From positions 1,240,001-1,304,000 of the forward strand of contig NZ_STGB01000001.1 in assembly GCF_005222815.1 (NCBI RefSeq): a stretch of DNA of 64,000 nt, written 5' to 3'. Below are positions 9,696 to 18,327 of the stretch, piece by piece. The notes under the pieces are model-generated. The model saw only the letters and a list, made by a program, of their open reading frames with translations. It was not told the DNA's origin and searched no databases. Within the stretch, counting starts at the first letter, position 1; every line of letters begins with the position of its first letter. Position numbers and translations under genes: made by a program. Origin of the DNA: Roseomonas sp. AR75. Lineage in GTDB: Bacteria > Pseudomonadota > Alphaproteobacteria > Acetobacterales > Acetobacteraceae.

Positions 9696-12600
9696 GGCCC
9701 GGCTCGGCCTGCCCGAGCCGCTCGGCGCGACGCTGACGGGATCGGGCGCGAACTTCGCCTTTCCCGCCCCGGATGCGCATGCCGTGTTCATCTGCGTCTT
9801 CGATGCCGCGGACCGCGAGATCGCGCAGGTCCGGCTGCCCGGGCGGACAGGCGCGGTGCATCACGGCGAACTCGTCGGTGTCGGCACGGGCCTCCGCTAC
9901 GGGCTGCGCGTGCAAGGGCCGTGGGATCCGGAAAGCGCCTTGCGCTTCAACGAACGGAAGCTTCTCGTCGATCCCTGGGCGCGCGCGCTGGATCGGCCCT
10001 TCGCGCTGCATCCGTCGCTCTTCGACACGGGCGAGCGGCCGTGCCCGGCCAACAGCGCACCCTTCGTGCCGAAGGCGATCCTCTCCCCTGCCCTGACGCC
10101 GGTTGCGCCCCGCGCCGTCACACGCACGCCGCAGGTGATCTACGAGCTGCATGTGAAGGGTTTCACCGCGACGCATCCGGCAGTGCCGGAGACGATCCGC
10201 GGCACCTTCGCGGGCCTCGCGCATCCTGCCGCCATCGCGCATCTGCTGCGCCTTGGCGTGACGGCGGTGGAGATCATGCCGGCTGCCGCCTGGGTGGATG
10301 AACGGCACCTGCCGCCGCTGGGGCTGGCCAACTACTGGGGCTACAATCCCGTCGCCTTCCTCTGCCCGGACCCGCGCCTTGCGCCCGGCGGCATGGCGGA
10401 GGTCCGCGACGCCGTACGCGCGCTGCAGGATGCGGGCCTTGCCGTGATCCTGGACGTGGTGCTGAACCACAGCGGCGAAGGCGACGCGCTGGGGCCGACC
10501 CTGTCGCTGCGCGGCCTCGGCGACCGAAGCTACTATCGCAGCCGCGACGGGCGCTACGACGACGATGCGGGCTGCGGCAACACGCTGGCCCTGGACCGGC
10601 CCTGGCCGATGCGCCTGGCGATGGATGCGCTGCGCCACTGGGCAGGCGCCGGCTTCGACGGGATCCGCCTCGATCTCGCCACCACGCTCGCCCGGCGCGA
10701 CACCGGCTTCGACCCGGATGCGCCACTGATCCAGGCGATGCGACAGGACCCAACGCTGCGCGACAGGCTCATCATCGCGGAGCCCTGGGACACCGGGCCC
10801 GGCGGCTACCGGCTGGGCGAATTCCCGGCGGGCTGGGGCGAGTGGAACGACCGGTTCCGCGACGATGTCCGGCGATTCTGGCGCGGCGATGGCGGCCTGC
10901 GCGGCGCGCTGGCGACACGGCTGGCCGGCTCGGCCGACCTCTTCCGCAACCGCCCGCTCAGCGACAGCGTGAACTTCGTGGCCGCGCATGACGGCTTCAC
11001 CCTGGCCGATCTCGTCGCCTTCACCGCCAAGCGCAACCACGCCAATGGCGAGGAGAACCGCGACGGCAGCAACGAGAACCACGCCTGGAACAACGGCGTC
11101 GAGGGGCCGAACGATGATCCCGCGGTGATCGCGCGTCGACACGCCGACATCCGCGCGCTTCTCGCCACGCTGCTCTGCGCCCGCGGCACGCCGATGCTCG
11201 GCATGGGCGACGAATGCGGCCGCAGCCAGGGCGGCAACAACAACGCCTACGCGCAGGACAATGCGACGAGCTGGTTCGACTGGGAGGGCATGGACCAGGA
11301 CCTGCTCGCCTTCACCGCGCGACTGATTGCGGCGCGCAAGGCGCTTCCGGCGCTGTACGCGGCCGAGCCCCTGGCCGAGGGCGATGCGCGTTGGCTGCGT
11401 CCCGATGGCGCGCCGATGACGGAGGCGGATTGGCACGATCCCGCTGGCCGCGCGCTGGTGTTGCTGATCGCGGCGCGGAGAGAGCGTTGCCTGGTGGCGC
11501 TGAATGCGGGCGGCGGCGCCGTGCCACTTGTTCTGCCGCAACCCGCGCCGGGGCGACGCTGGCGGCTTGTCGCGGACAGCAGCGATCCCGCGCGCGCACG
11601 CATGCCCGAGGCGCTTCCTGACCGTGCCGTGCTGCTGATGGCCGAGGAGCCCCTGGCTGCCTCCCGTGGCGATCCCGCGCTCTTGCGCCGCCTTGCACGG
11701 ACCGCCGGCGTGAGCACGGCGTGGCACGAGATCTCAGGCCGCGAGCATCAGGTCTCCGAAGAGACGCTGCGCAGCCTCCTTGGCGCCCTCGACCTTCCGG
11801 CCGGCAGCGATGCCGCGCTGCGCGACTCCCTTGTGCGCCTGTCCGCACCGCGCGCGCTGCCGGCAGCCCACACCACCACGACGGCGGCCATGCGTCTGTC
11901 GCTTCCTCTTGCGGATCGGCCCGTGCGGCTGCGCCTTGAACTGGAGGACGGCTCCGTAACGCAGATCGTCATCGCGCCCGAGGCGGGCGTGACGGAACGG
12001 GTGGAACTGCCCGATGGCAGCGCGGCCGCACGCCGCATCTGCACACTGCCATCCCTGCCGACCGGGCGACATGTTCTGCGCGACGAGGCTTCGCCCGACG
12101 AACCGTGCCAACTCGCCGTGGTGCCGCAAGGCGGGTTCCTGCCGCGCTGGATGCGCGAAGGCGGCCGGCGCTTCGGCCTGGCGGCGCAGATCTACGCGCT
12201 GCGCCGCGCGGAGGACCAGGGCATCGGCGATTTCCGCGCTGTGGCGGACGCCGCGGCGATGGCGCAGCGGGAAGGCGCGGCGCTGCTCGGCCTCAGCCCG
12301 CCGCATGCGCTGTTCTCGACGGACCGCGCGCGCGCGAGCCCCTATCACCCCTCGGATCGTCGTTTCCTCGATCCGATCCTGCTGGATGTGGCGTCGCTGC
12401 CGCTGGTGGGGGATCTGCCGGCGGTGCGCGCGGCGCTGGATGCGCACGCGTCGCGTTTCGCCGCGCTGCGGGAGAGCCCGACCGTGCGGCATGCCGAGGT
12501 ATGGCAGGCCAAGCGCGCCGTGCTGCACGCCGCCTTCCGCGCCATGCCCGACCAGGTCCGGGAGGCACTGATCGCCTGGCGCGCCGCGGCGGGCCCGGCG

Positions 12601-13743
12601 CTGCAGCACTTCGCCACCTTCGCCGCGATCGCGGAGCAGCAGGGCCACAGCGATGCGCGGCGTTGGCCCGCGGGCCTGCGCCACGGCCACGACACGGGAA
12701 TCGCCGCCTTCGCCGCCGCGCATGCCGACACCATCGCCTTCGCGGCCTTCCAGCAGATGCTCGCGGACATGCAGCTCGACGAGGCCGGGCGTGCCGGGGC
12801 CGGGCTGTATCGCGATCTCGCGGTCGGCGCGGCACCGGACGGCGCCGAGCCCTGGTCGGGCGATCAGCGCTTCCTCGCCGGCTTCTCGATCGGCGCGCCG
12901 CCCGATCCCTTCTCGGCGGCGGGTCAGGTATGGGGCCTGCCGCCTCCCGACCCCCTCGCCGCGGCGACACAGGGTCACGCCGCCTTTGCCGGCCTGCTGC
13001 GCGCCAACATGCGCCACGCCGCCGCGTTGCGCATCGACCATGTGCTCGGGCTTCAGCGCCTGTTCCTGGTGCCGGACGGCGCGGGCGCGGCGGAGGGCAC
13101 CTATCTTCGCTATCCCTTCGCCGAACAGCTCGGCCAGATTGCGCTGGAATCGCAACGTGCCGCCTGCCTCGTGGTCGGGGAGGACCTCGGCACCGTCGCG
13201 GACGGCCTGCGCGAGCAGCTTCGCGGAGCAGACATCCTCGCCTATCGCGTGCTGTGGTTCGAGCGGCGGCATGGCGGCTTCCTGCCGCCAGCCGAATGGC
13301 CCGCGCATGCGAGCGCCTGCGTCAGCACCCACGACCTCCCGACGCTTGCCGGCTTCTGGTCCGGCGAGGATCTGCGCGAGCGTGCGGCGCTCGGCCTGCT
13401 GCGTGACCTGGATGCCGCGCTCGCGGAGCGCGCGGCGGATCGGTCCGAACTGTGTGCGCTTCTCGCCGCGGAAGGGCTGTTGCCGGATGACGCCGGTCCT
13501 GACGAGCCGCTGCATGACAGCCTGGCTGCCGCGATCCATGCCCTGGTGGCGCGGACGCCATCCGCGGTCATGCTGGCGCAGTTGGAGGACCTGGCGGGCG
13601 AGGCGGTTGCCGTGAACCTGCCCGGCACCGATCGCGAACGTCCGAACTGGCGTCGTCGGCTTCCCGCAACGACCGAGGCCCTTGCGCGCACGCCCCGCGC
13701 GAGCGCCATCCTCGACCGCTTGCGCAGCCTGCGCCCCGGCTAG
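9685..13743 (+). CDS. glgX: GlgX-MalQ fusion: glycogen debranching enzyme plus 4-alpha-glucanotransferase
   Basis: A 1352-residue protein joining two normally separate enzymes. Residues 1 to about 655 are GlgX (CBM48-like domain, then a GH13 barrel) with nucleophile D330 (RLDLA), acid/base E366 (IIAEPWD) and D436 (AHDGFTL). Residues from about 663 to the end are MalQ (GH77), with D1118 (RIDHVLG), E1166 (GEDLGT) and D1217 (STHDLPT). All six catalytic carboxylates are present, so both halves look active. The ATG at 9685 overlaps the glgA end by 11 bases; an earlier in-frame start would extend into glgA and lacks family similarity. The stop codon forms the first bases of an extragenic palindrome. 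Predicted role: removing branches from phosphorylase-trimmed glycogen, then disproportionating the released oligosaccharides. Confidence 0.93.
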   Translation: MRAEARLGLPEPLGATLTGSGANFAFPAPDAHAVFICVFDAADREIAQVRLPGRTGAVHHGELVGVGTGLRYGLRVQGPWDPESALRFNERKLLVDPWARALDRPFALHPSLFDTGERPCPANSAPFVPKAILSPALTPVAPRAVTRTPQVIYELHVKGFTATHPAVPETIRGTFAGLAHPAAIAHLLRLGVTAVEIMPAAAWVDERHLPPLGLANYWGYNPVAFLCPDPRLAPGGMAEVRDAVRALQDAGLAVILDVVLNHSGEGDALGPTLSLRGLGDRSYYRSRDGRYDDDAGCGNTLALDRPWPMRLAMDALRHWAGAGFDGIRLDLATTLARRDTGFDPDAPLIQAMRQDPTLRDRLIIAEPWDTGPGGYRLGEFPAGWGEWNDRFRDDVRRFWRGDGGLRGALATRLAGSADLFRNRPLSDSVNFVAAHDGFTLADLVAFTAKRNHANGEENRDGSNENHAWNNGVEGPNDDPAVIARRHADIRALLATLLCARGTPMLGMGDECGRSQGGNNNAYAQDNATSWFDWEGMDQDLLAFTARLIAARKALPALYAAEPLAEGDARWLRPDGAPMTEADWHDPAGRALVLLIAARRERCLVALNAGGGAVPLVLPQPAPGRRWRLVADSSDPARARMPEALPDRAVLLMAEEPLAASRGDPALLRRLARTAGVSTAWHEISGREHQVSEETLRSLLGALDLPAGSDAALRDSLVRLSAPRALPAAHTTTTAAMRLSLPLADRPVRLRLELEDGSVTQIVIAPEAGVTERVELPDGSAAARRICTLPSLPTGRHVLRDEASPDEPCQLAVVPQGGFLPRWMREGGRRFGLAAQIYALRRAEDQGIGDFRAVADAAAMAQREGAALLGLSPPHALFSTDRARASPYHPSDRRFLDPILLDVASLPLVGDLPAVRAALDAHASRFAALRESPTVRHAEVWQAKRAVLHAAFRAMPDQVREALIAWRAAAGPALQHFATFAAIAEQQGHSDARRWPAGLRHGHDTGIAAFAAAHADTIAFAAFQQMLADMQLDEAGRAGAGLYRDLAVGAAPDGAEPWSGDQRFLAGFSIGAPPDPFSAAGQVWGLPPPDPLAAATQGHAAFAGLLRANMRHAAALRIDHVLGLQRLFLVPDGAGAAEGTYLRYPFAEQLGQIALESQRAACLVVGEDLGTVADGLREQLRGADILAYRVLWFERRHGGFLPPAEWPAHASACVSTHDLPTLAGFWSGEDLRERAALGLLRDLDAALAERAADRSELCALLAAEGLLPDDAGPDEPLHDSLAAAIHALVARTPSAVMLAQLEDLAGEAVAVNLPGTDRERPNWRRRLPATTEALARTPRASAILDRLRSLRPG

Positions 13744-13791
13744 AGCACGTTCCGATCGACCGGGGTCAGTCGATCGGAAGGTCGTGCTCTA
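13741..13791. repeat. Extragenic palindrome 1, containing the glgX-malQ stop codon
   Basis: The left arm 13741-13760 (TAGAGCACGTTCCGATCGAC) is complementary to 13769-13791, apart from a 3-base bulge, around an 8-base centre. The TAG stop codon is the first three bases of the left arm. The TAGAGC/GCTCTA ends are shared with the neighbouring palindrome, which suggests REP-like extragenic elements. It may also act as an mRNA 3' stabiliser or terminator; there is no U-run. Confidence 0.7.
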
Positions 13792-13803
13792 GAAGCGATG
13801 ACT

Positions 13804-13869
13804 CTAGAGCAGCTTATGCCCGTTCGGCGGAACCGCGGAGCGGTTCCACTCGAACGGGCGCTGCTCTAG
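13804..13869. repeat. Extragenic palindrome 2 (CTAGAGCAGC ends)
   Basis: A 66-base inverted repeat with three nested complementary blocks: CTAGAGCAGC/GCTGCTCTAG at the ends, CCCGTTCG/CGAACGGG inside, and GAACCGC/GCGGTTC at the core. It differs from palindrome 1 except for the CTAGAGC-type ends. Together they fill nearly all of the space between glgX-malQ and the next gene. Confidence 0.7.
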
Positions 13870-13922
13870 GAAGCCCGCCCCGCGCGAGGCAGACTACAGC
13901 CACGGTACTGATGAGGAATGCC

Positions 13923-15023
13923 ATGTCCACCGAAGGCCAGGAACGCTTCCAGACGCTGCACGAGTTGCCGAAGGCGGCCAAGCTCCGGCTGAACGCCAAC
14001 ATCTGGGACTACCTGGTCGGCGCGACCGAGACCGAGACGACGATGCAGCGCAACCGTGCCGCGCTGGATTCCGTCGCCTTCCGCCCGCGCGTGCTGCGCG
14101 ACGTCAGCGCGGTGGACAGCGGCGCGACCTTCCTCGGCAGGCGGAAGATCAGGCTGCCGGTGATGCTGTGCCCGGTCGGCTCGCTCGACAGCTTCGATCC
14201 CGGCGGGGCGGCGACGGCCGGCCGCGCGGCGGCATCCTTCGGCGTGCCGATCATGGTCTCCTCCGTGACCGAGCCGGGGCTGGAGCGTTCGGCGGAGGCG
14301 ATCGGCGACGGGCCGAAGATCTTCCAGCTCTATGTGCGCGGCGGGCCGGACTTCGTGGACGCGCATGTGAAGCGCGCGATGGATGCCGGCTACGACGCCT
14401 TCGCCATCACCGTGGACAGCGCGCATTACAGCCGGCGCGAACGCGACATCGCCAAGCGCTTCGTGAAGCATTGGCGCGCGCGCTCCGAAGGGATGAACTA
14501 CCAGGCCTCGCTTTCCTGGTCCGACATCGCCCGCTTCCGCGATCGCCACCCGGACGTCACGCTGATCCTGAAGGGCATCGGCATGGGCGAGGATGCGGAA
14601 CTCGCGGTGAAATACGGCGTGCAGGTCGTCTTCGTCTCGAACCATGGCGGGCGGCAGCTCGACCACGGCCGGGGCTCGCTGGAGGTGCTGCCGGAAGTGG
14701 TGCAGGCGGTCGGCGGCAAGGCGCGGGTATGGATGGATGGCGGCGTCAGCCGCGGCACCGATGTGGTGAAAGCCGTGGCGATGGGGGCGGAGCTGGTCGG
14801 CATAGGCCGGCTCTACTGCTACGGCCTGGCGGCAGCGGGCGAGCATGGCGTGATGCGCGTGCTGCAGTTGCTGGAGGACGAGGTGCAGACCTGCCTTGGG
14901 CTGCTGGGCGCGACGCGCTTCGCGGAGGTGGAGCGGAACCAGCTGGTGGCCGCCCATCCGACCTCCAAGCCGCATGTGCATTCGGCGTTCCCGCTGCTGT
15001 CGGAAGCGGATCGCGGCTACTGA
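13923..15023 (+). CDS. FMN-dependent alpha-hydroxy-acid dehydrogenase/oxidase (LldD/GOX family)
   Basis: A 366-residue member of the L-lactate dehydrogenase/glycolate oxidase family. These enzymes oxidise 2-hydroxy acids to 2-oxo acids on FMN. The catalytic histidine is H241 in SNHGGRQLD, followed by the FMN phosphate-binding region (DGGVSRGTDV, ELVGIGR). The ATG at 13923 has GAGGA five bases upstream, whereas ATG 13911 would include that site in the coding sequence. It lies alone after the palindromes and converges on the gene at 15064. Substrate (lactate, glycolate, mandelate or another) is not determined. Confidence 0.88.
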   Translation: MSTEGQERFQTLHELPKAAKLRLNANIWDYLVGATETETTMQRNRAALDSVAFRPRVLRDVSAVDSGATFLGRRKIRLPVMLCPVGSLDSFDPGGAATAGRAAASFGVPIMVSSVTEPGLERSAEAIGDGPKIFQLYVRGGPDFVDAHVKRAMDAGYDAFAITVDSAHYSRRERDIAKRFVKHWRARSEGMNYQASLSWSDIARFRDRHPDVTLILKGIGMGEDAELAVKYGVQVVFVSNHGGRQLDHGRGSLEVLPEVVQAVGGKARVWMDGGVSRGTDVVKAVAMGAELVGIGRLYCYGLAAAGEHGVMRVLQLLEDEVQTCLGLLGATRFAEVERNQLVAAHPTSKPHVHSAFPLLSEADRGY

Positions 15024-15031
15024 TACCAACC

Positions 15032-15056
15032 GCCGGGGACGGCACACGTCCCCGGC
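15032..15056. terminator. Hairpin between convergent genes
   Basis: GCCGGGGAC (15032-15040) pairs perfectly with GTCCCCGGC (15048-15056) around a 7-base loop. It lies between the stops of the convergent genes ending at 15023 and 15064, so it is likely a bidirectional terminator, though without a U-tract. Confidence 0.55.
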
Positions 15057-15063
15057 CGCCGCG

Positions 15064-15690
15064 TCACCGATGCTCCCAATCGTCCAGGCTGTCGGTGTTG
15101 GGGGGCGAGGTGCCGAGGATGTCGCCCTGGGTTGTCACCCCCAGGCCGTTCAGCAACCGGTTCGAATAGTTGAAATAGGCGCAGACCTGGTTGGCCTCCA
15201 GGATCTCGCCGTCATTCGCCCCGGCCTCACGCAGCGCCAGGATGTCCGCCTCCTCCATGCGTTGGGGCTCGAGTGTCAGCTTGCGCACGTAGCGCAGCAG
15301 CGCGAGTTCCTTGCCGCCGAACACGGCTTCCGGCTTCGCGGCGGCGAAGGCGCGGTAGATCGCCTGCGCGCGGGCCTCGTCCTGCAGCAGCCGCGACAAG
15401 CCGGCGAAATGGTGTGCGATGCTGTAGTCGCACCGGTTCGCCAGCGAGGTGTAGACGGCGAGGCATTCCAGGAACCACACCGGCATCGTGTTGCCGGTGT
15501 GATGCAGCACGGATTTGTACAGCGCGCTGTGGCCCTCCATCGTGTGCGGCCGCAGGCTGTGCGCCTTCATCACGTTGTCGATCAGCCCGCCCGGCCCCTT
15601 CACGCGGTCGTAAAGCGTGCGGAGATAGCCCTCGCTCTCCTCATAGGGGACGAGGCGCACCCAGGCGGGGTTCTTCCCGGTCGCGGGCAT
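15064..15690 (-). CDS. AhpD/CMD-like peroxidase-related protein
   Basis: A 208-residue protein of the carboxymuconolactone decarboxylase-like superfamily, peroxidase-related branch. The helical CMD fold is supported by SLANRCDYSIAHH and the C-terminal NQVCAYFNYSNRLLNGLGV-type segment. In AhpD-type proteins the motif is CxxC followed by histidine; here the second position is Ser, so the redox pair is incomplete. It is the last gene of the minus-strand operon that begins with the flavoenzyme at 21172, 11 bases after the permease. Function unclear, possibly a low-activity hydroperoxide or lactone enzyme. Confidence 0.75.
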   Translation of the reverse strand: MPATGKNPAWVRLVPYEESEGYLRTLYDRVKGPGGLIDNVMKAHSLRPHTMEGHSALYKSVLHHTGNTMPVWFLECLAVYTSLANRCDYSIAHHFAGLSRLLQDEARAQAIYRAFAAAKPEAVFGGKELALLRYVRKLTLEPQRMEEADILALREAGANDGEILEANQVCAYFNYSNRLLNGLGVTTQGDILGTSPPNTDSLDDWEHR

Positions 15691-15701
15691 GGCGTTTCCT
15701 T

Positions 15702-16607
15702 TCAGGCGTTCCTTCCGCGCGCGGCGAAGCGTCGTTCGAGCCGGGCGGCAACCGCGGAGAGGCTGGCACAGACGATGAAGTAGAAGGCGGCGACGATCAG
15801 CCATGTCTCGAAGACGCGGCTGGTCGTGGCCGCCACCTCGTTGCCGAGAAAGGCGAGATCCTGGATCGAGACCAGCGAGATGATCGAGGAATCCTTCACG
15901 AGCGAGACCGCCTGGCCGGCGAGCGGCGGCACGGTGCGCGCGAAGGCCTGGGGCAGGATCACATGGCGGAGCGCTGCGCGGCGCGAGAGGCCGAGCGCCT
16001 CGGCCGCTTCCCACTGGCCACGCGGCAGCGACTGGATACCGGCGCGCACGATCTCGGTGACATAGGCGCCTTCGAACAGTCCGAGGCAGAGGATGGCGGC
16101 GATGACGCCGGCAGCGAATTGCGGCGGGCCGAACAGCCACTCGATCCAGCGCAGCGTCGCCGGGTCCTGCCGCCGGATCCAGTCCTCCACGCCCAGCGCG
16201 GGCAGCACCTGGCTGGCCACGAAGAAGTAGAAGACGAAGATGAAGACCAGCGGCGGGATGTTCCGCACCGTCTCCACGTAGAAGCCCGCGATCAGGCGCG
16301 GCAGGAGCAGGCGGGAGGTACGCGCGATGCCCATCGCCACGCCCACCACCGCCGCGATCAACGCCGCCCAGAAGGAGACGCGGAGCGTCGTCAGCAGCCC
16401 CTGCAGCAGCAGGTTCGCGACCCAGCCACGCTCCGCATCGTGGCGCGCGATGAAGCCCCAGACCGGCGCGAAGTTCCAGCGGTAGTCGAGCGCGGTGCCC
16501 GCGCGCCAGGCGAGCATGCCCAGCACGCAGGCCACGCCCACCACGACCGCGGCATCCAGCAGCCCCGCACGCCGCCGCCGCGCATAGGGACCGCCCGGCA
16601 GGTCCAT
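15702..16607 (-). CDS. Polar amino-acid ABC transporter permease
   Basis: A 301-residue inner-membrane permease of the HisM/GlnP type, with about six hydrophobic segments. The ATPase-contact (EAA) loop is seen as EAAEALGLSRRAALRHVILPQA. The ATG at 16607 gives a normal-length protein; longer in-frame starts run into the binding-protein gene. It lies 19 bases after the binding protein and pairs with the permease at 17511 as a probable heterodimer. No ATP-binding subunit is encoded nearby. Confidence 0.9.
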   Translation of the reverse strand: MDLPGGPYARRRRAGLLDAAVVVGVACVLGMLAWRAGTALDYRWNFAPVWGFIARHDAERGWVANLLLQGLLTTLRVSFWAALIAAVVGVAMGIARTSRLLLPRLIAGFYVETVRNIPPLVFIFVFYFFVASQVLPALGVEDWIRRQDPATLRWIEWLFGPPQFAAGVIAAILCLGLFEGAYVTEIVRAGIQSLPRGQWEAAEALGLSRRAALRHVILPQAFARTVPPLAGQAVSLVKDSSIISLVSIQDLAFLGNEVAATTSRVFETWLIVAAFYFIVCASLSAVAARLERRFAARGRNA

Positions 16608-16626
16608 CCCGCGCCGCTTCGCGTCC

Positions 16627-17490
16627 TCAGCCCGGCAGTTGGTCGCGCCACTCGCGGGCGCTGAACCAGTATTTCTGGCGCTCCTCCAGCCAGCCATCGA
16701 GCTGGCGCAGCAGGATCCAGTTGTTCAGGAAGTTCAGCGCGTCCGGGTCGGATTTGCGCAGCGCCATGGCATCGGCCTGGCGCGCCATCGGCTCGGCGAA
16801 GGGGCTGAACAGCGCATCGGGGTTGTCCAGCACGGCAAACAGCGGGCGGGGAATGCTGCCGACCATCGCATGGGCGCGGCCGTTCACCACTTCCAGGATG
16901 GATTGCGCGTCGTCGTCGAACTGGCGGAAGGTCGCGCGCGGCAGCAGGCGCTGCGCGGCGGCCAGCGCCGAGGTGCCGCGCCGGCCGGCAATGGTGATGT
17001 TGGGGCGATTGTACGCATCCAGCGTCGTCATGTTCGCCGCCATGCGCTTGCTCGCCGCCATGTCCACGCCGGTGGCGGAATAGGGCACGGTGAAGTTGGC
17101 ACTCAGGTTGCGCTGCGGCGTGATGGTCATGCCGCCGATGATCGCGTCGAAGCGGCCGGCCAGCAGCGCGGGAATGATGCCGTCCCAGGCGGTGGGCACG
17201 AATTCGGCGCGCACGCCCATGTCCTGCGCCAGCCTGTTGGCGACGTCGATCTCGTATCCCACCAGCTCCCCCGCGCGGTTGCGGAAGGCCCAGGGCACGA
17301 AGGTGGACATGCCGACCCGCAGCGTGCCGCGGCGCTTCACCTCCTCGACCATCGAGGTCGCCGCCAGCGCGGCGCGCGCATCATTCCCCTGCGCTGCGGC
17401 AGGCCGGCCGAAGGCGAAGGCGCCCAATGCGGCAAGGCCGCCTGCGGCCGGGGCGATGAGGCGCCGGCGGAATCCGGATTCGTCGGTCAT
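16627..17490 (-). CDS. Amino-acid ABC transporter substrate-binding protein (family 3)
   Basis: A 287-residue periplasmic binding protein. The N-terminus has a twin-arginine-like signal (FRRRL, then a hydrophobic stretch ending AAAQ). The family 3 fold follows, with RVGMSTFVPWAF and GYEIDVANRLA. The start at 17490 has an excellent GGGAGGAAG ribosome site. It lies between two permeases of the same operon. Ligand unknown; the neighbouring oxidative enzymes suggest an unusual amine or amino acid. Confidence 0.88.
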   Translation of the reverse strand: MTDESGFRRRLIAPAAGGLAALGAFAFGRPAAAQGNDARAALAATSMVEEVKRRGTLRVGMSTFVPWAFRNRAGELVGYEIDVANRLAQDMGVRAEFVPTAWDGIIPALLAGRFDAIIGGMTITPQRNLSANFTVPYSATGVDMAASKRMAANMTTLDAYNRPNITIAGRRGTSALAAAQRLLPRATFRQFDDDAQSILEVVNGRAHAMVGSIPRPLFAVLDNPDALFSPFAEPMARQADAMALRKSDPDALNFLNNWILLRQLDGWLEERQKYWFSAREWRDQLPG

Positions 17491-17510
17491 GGTGATCTTC
17501 CCTCCTTGGT

Positions 17511-18305
17511 TCAGGCCATTGCGCCCTTGAGCCGCTTCTCGAGCAGCCCGGCGCCGAGCGACAGCAGCACCGTCACGCAGAGATAGAGCACCGCGACGGT
17601 TATCCAAATCTCGAAGGTCATGAAGGTGTCGCTGATCACGTTGCGCCCTTCATTGGTCAGGTCGAATACGGCGATGACGCTGACGATGGCCGAATGCTTC
17701 ACCAGCGACACCGCGAGGCCCGCGAGCGGCGGCAGGATCACCCGCAGGGCCTGCGGCAGCACGACGAAGCGGTAGGCCGCGCGGCGTGACAGGCCGAGGG
17801 CCCAGGCGCCTTCCCACTGGCCCCGGCGCACGGCCATGATGCCGCCGCGGAAGATTTCCGCGGCAAAGGCGCCTTCGAAGACCGCAAGGCACAACACCCC
17901 GGCCCAGAAGCGGTCCAGCCCCAGGATCGGCGAAAGGATGAAGTAGACCAGGTAGAGTTGCACCAGCAGCGGCGTGTTGCGGATCGCCTCCACATACGCC
18001 ACCACCAGCCAGCGCCCGGCGACCGAGCCGGACAGCCGCAGCACCGCGGCGCCGAGCCCGATGGCGACGGTCAGCACCAGCGCGACCGCGCTGATCTCCA
18101 GCGTCACGATCAGCCCCTTCAGCAGCGGGCCCAGGAAGATCTCGCCGTCGTACACCTGCAGCAGGGTGCGCGGCACGCGGTACCATTGCCAGTTGTAGCC
18201 CATCCGCGTGGCGCCTTCGAACAGCAGCCAGCCGAGCAGCAGAAGGAACAGCGCGAACTGCAGAAGGTCGAGCGCACGGCGGCGCAGCCGCCGGCGCCGC
18301 ACCAT
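17511..18305 (-). CDS. Polar amino-acid ABC transporter permease
   Basis: A 264-residue integral membrane permease with a basic N-terminus (MVRRRRLRRR) and the conserved loop GAWALGLSRRAAYRFVVLPQA. It probably pairs with the permease at 15702 and the binding protein at 16627. ATG 18305 is chosen; a GTG 33 bases upstream would add 11 residues and reach the stop of the HD gene. No ATPase gene accompanies this set. Confidence 0.88.
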   Translation of the reverse strand: MVRRRRLRRRALDLLQFALFLLLLGWLLFEGATRMGYNWQWYRVPRTLLQVYDGEIFLGPLLKGLIVTLEISAVALVLTVAIGLGAAVLRLSGSVAGRWLVVAYVEAIRNTPLLVQLYLVYFILSPILGLDRFWAGVLCLAVFEGAFAAEIFRGGIMAVRRGQWEGAWALGLSRRAAYRFVVLPQALRVILPPLAGLAVSLVKHSAIVSVIAVFDLTNEGRNVISDTFMTFEIWITVAVLYLCVTVLLSLGAGLLEKRLKGAMA

Positions 18306-18327
18306 CGGAGGTTCCCGCCCCTCGCGT

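Noticed and set aside
9043..11727. An 894-codon minus-strand open frame opposite glgA and glgX
   Set aside because: The plus strand encodes two well-recognised enzymes with intact catalytic residues here; the antisense translation has low-complexity Arg/Gln content.
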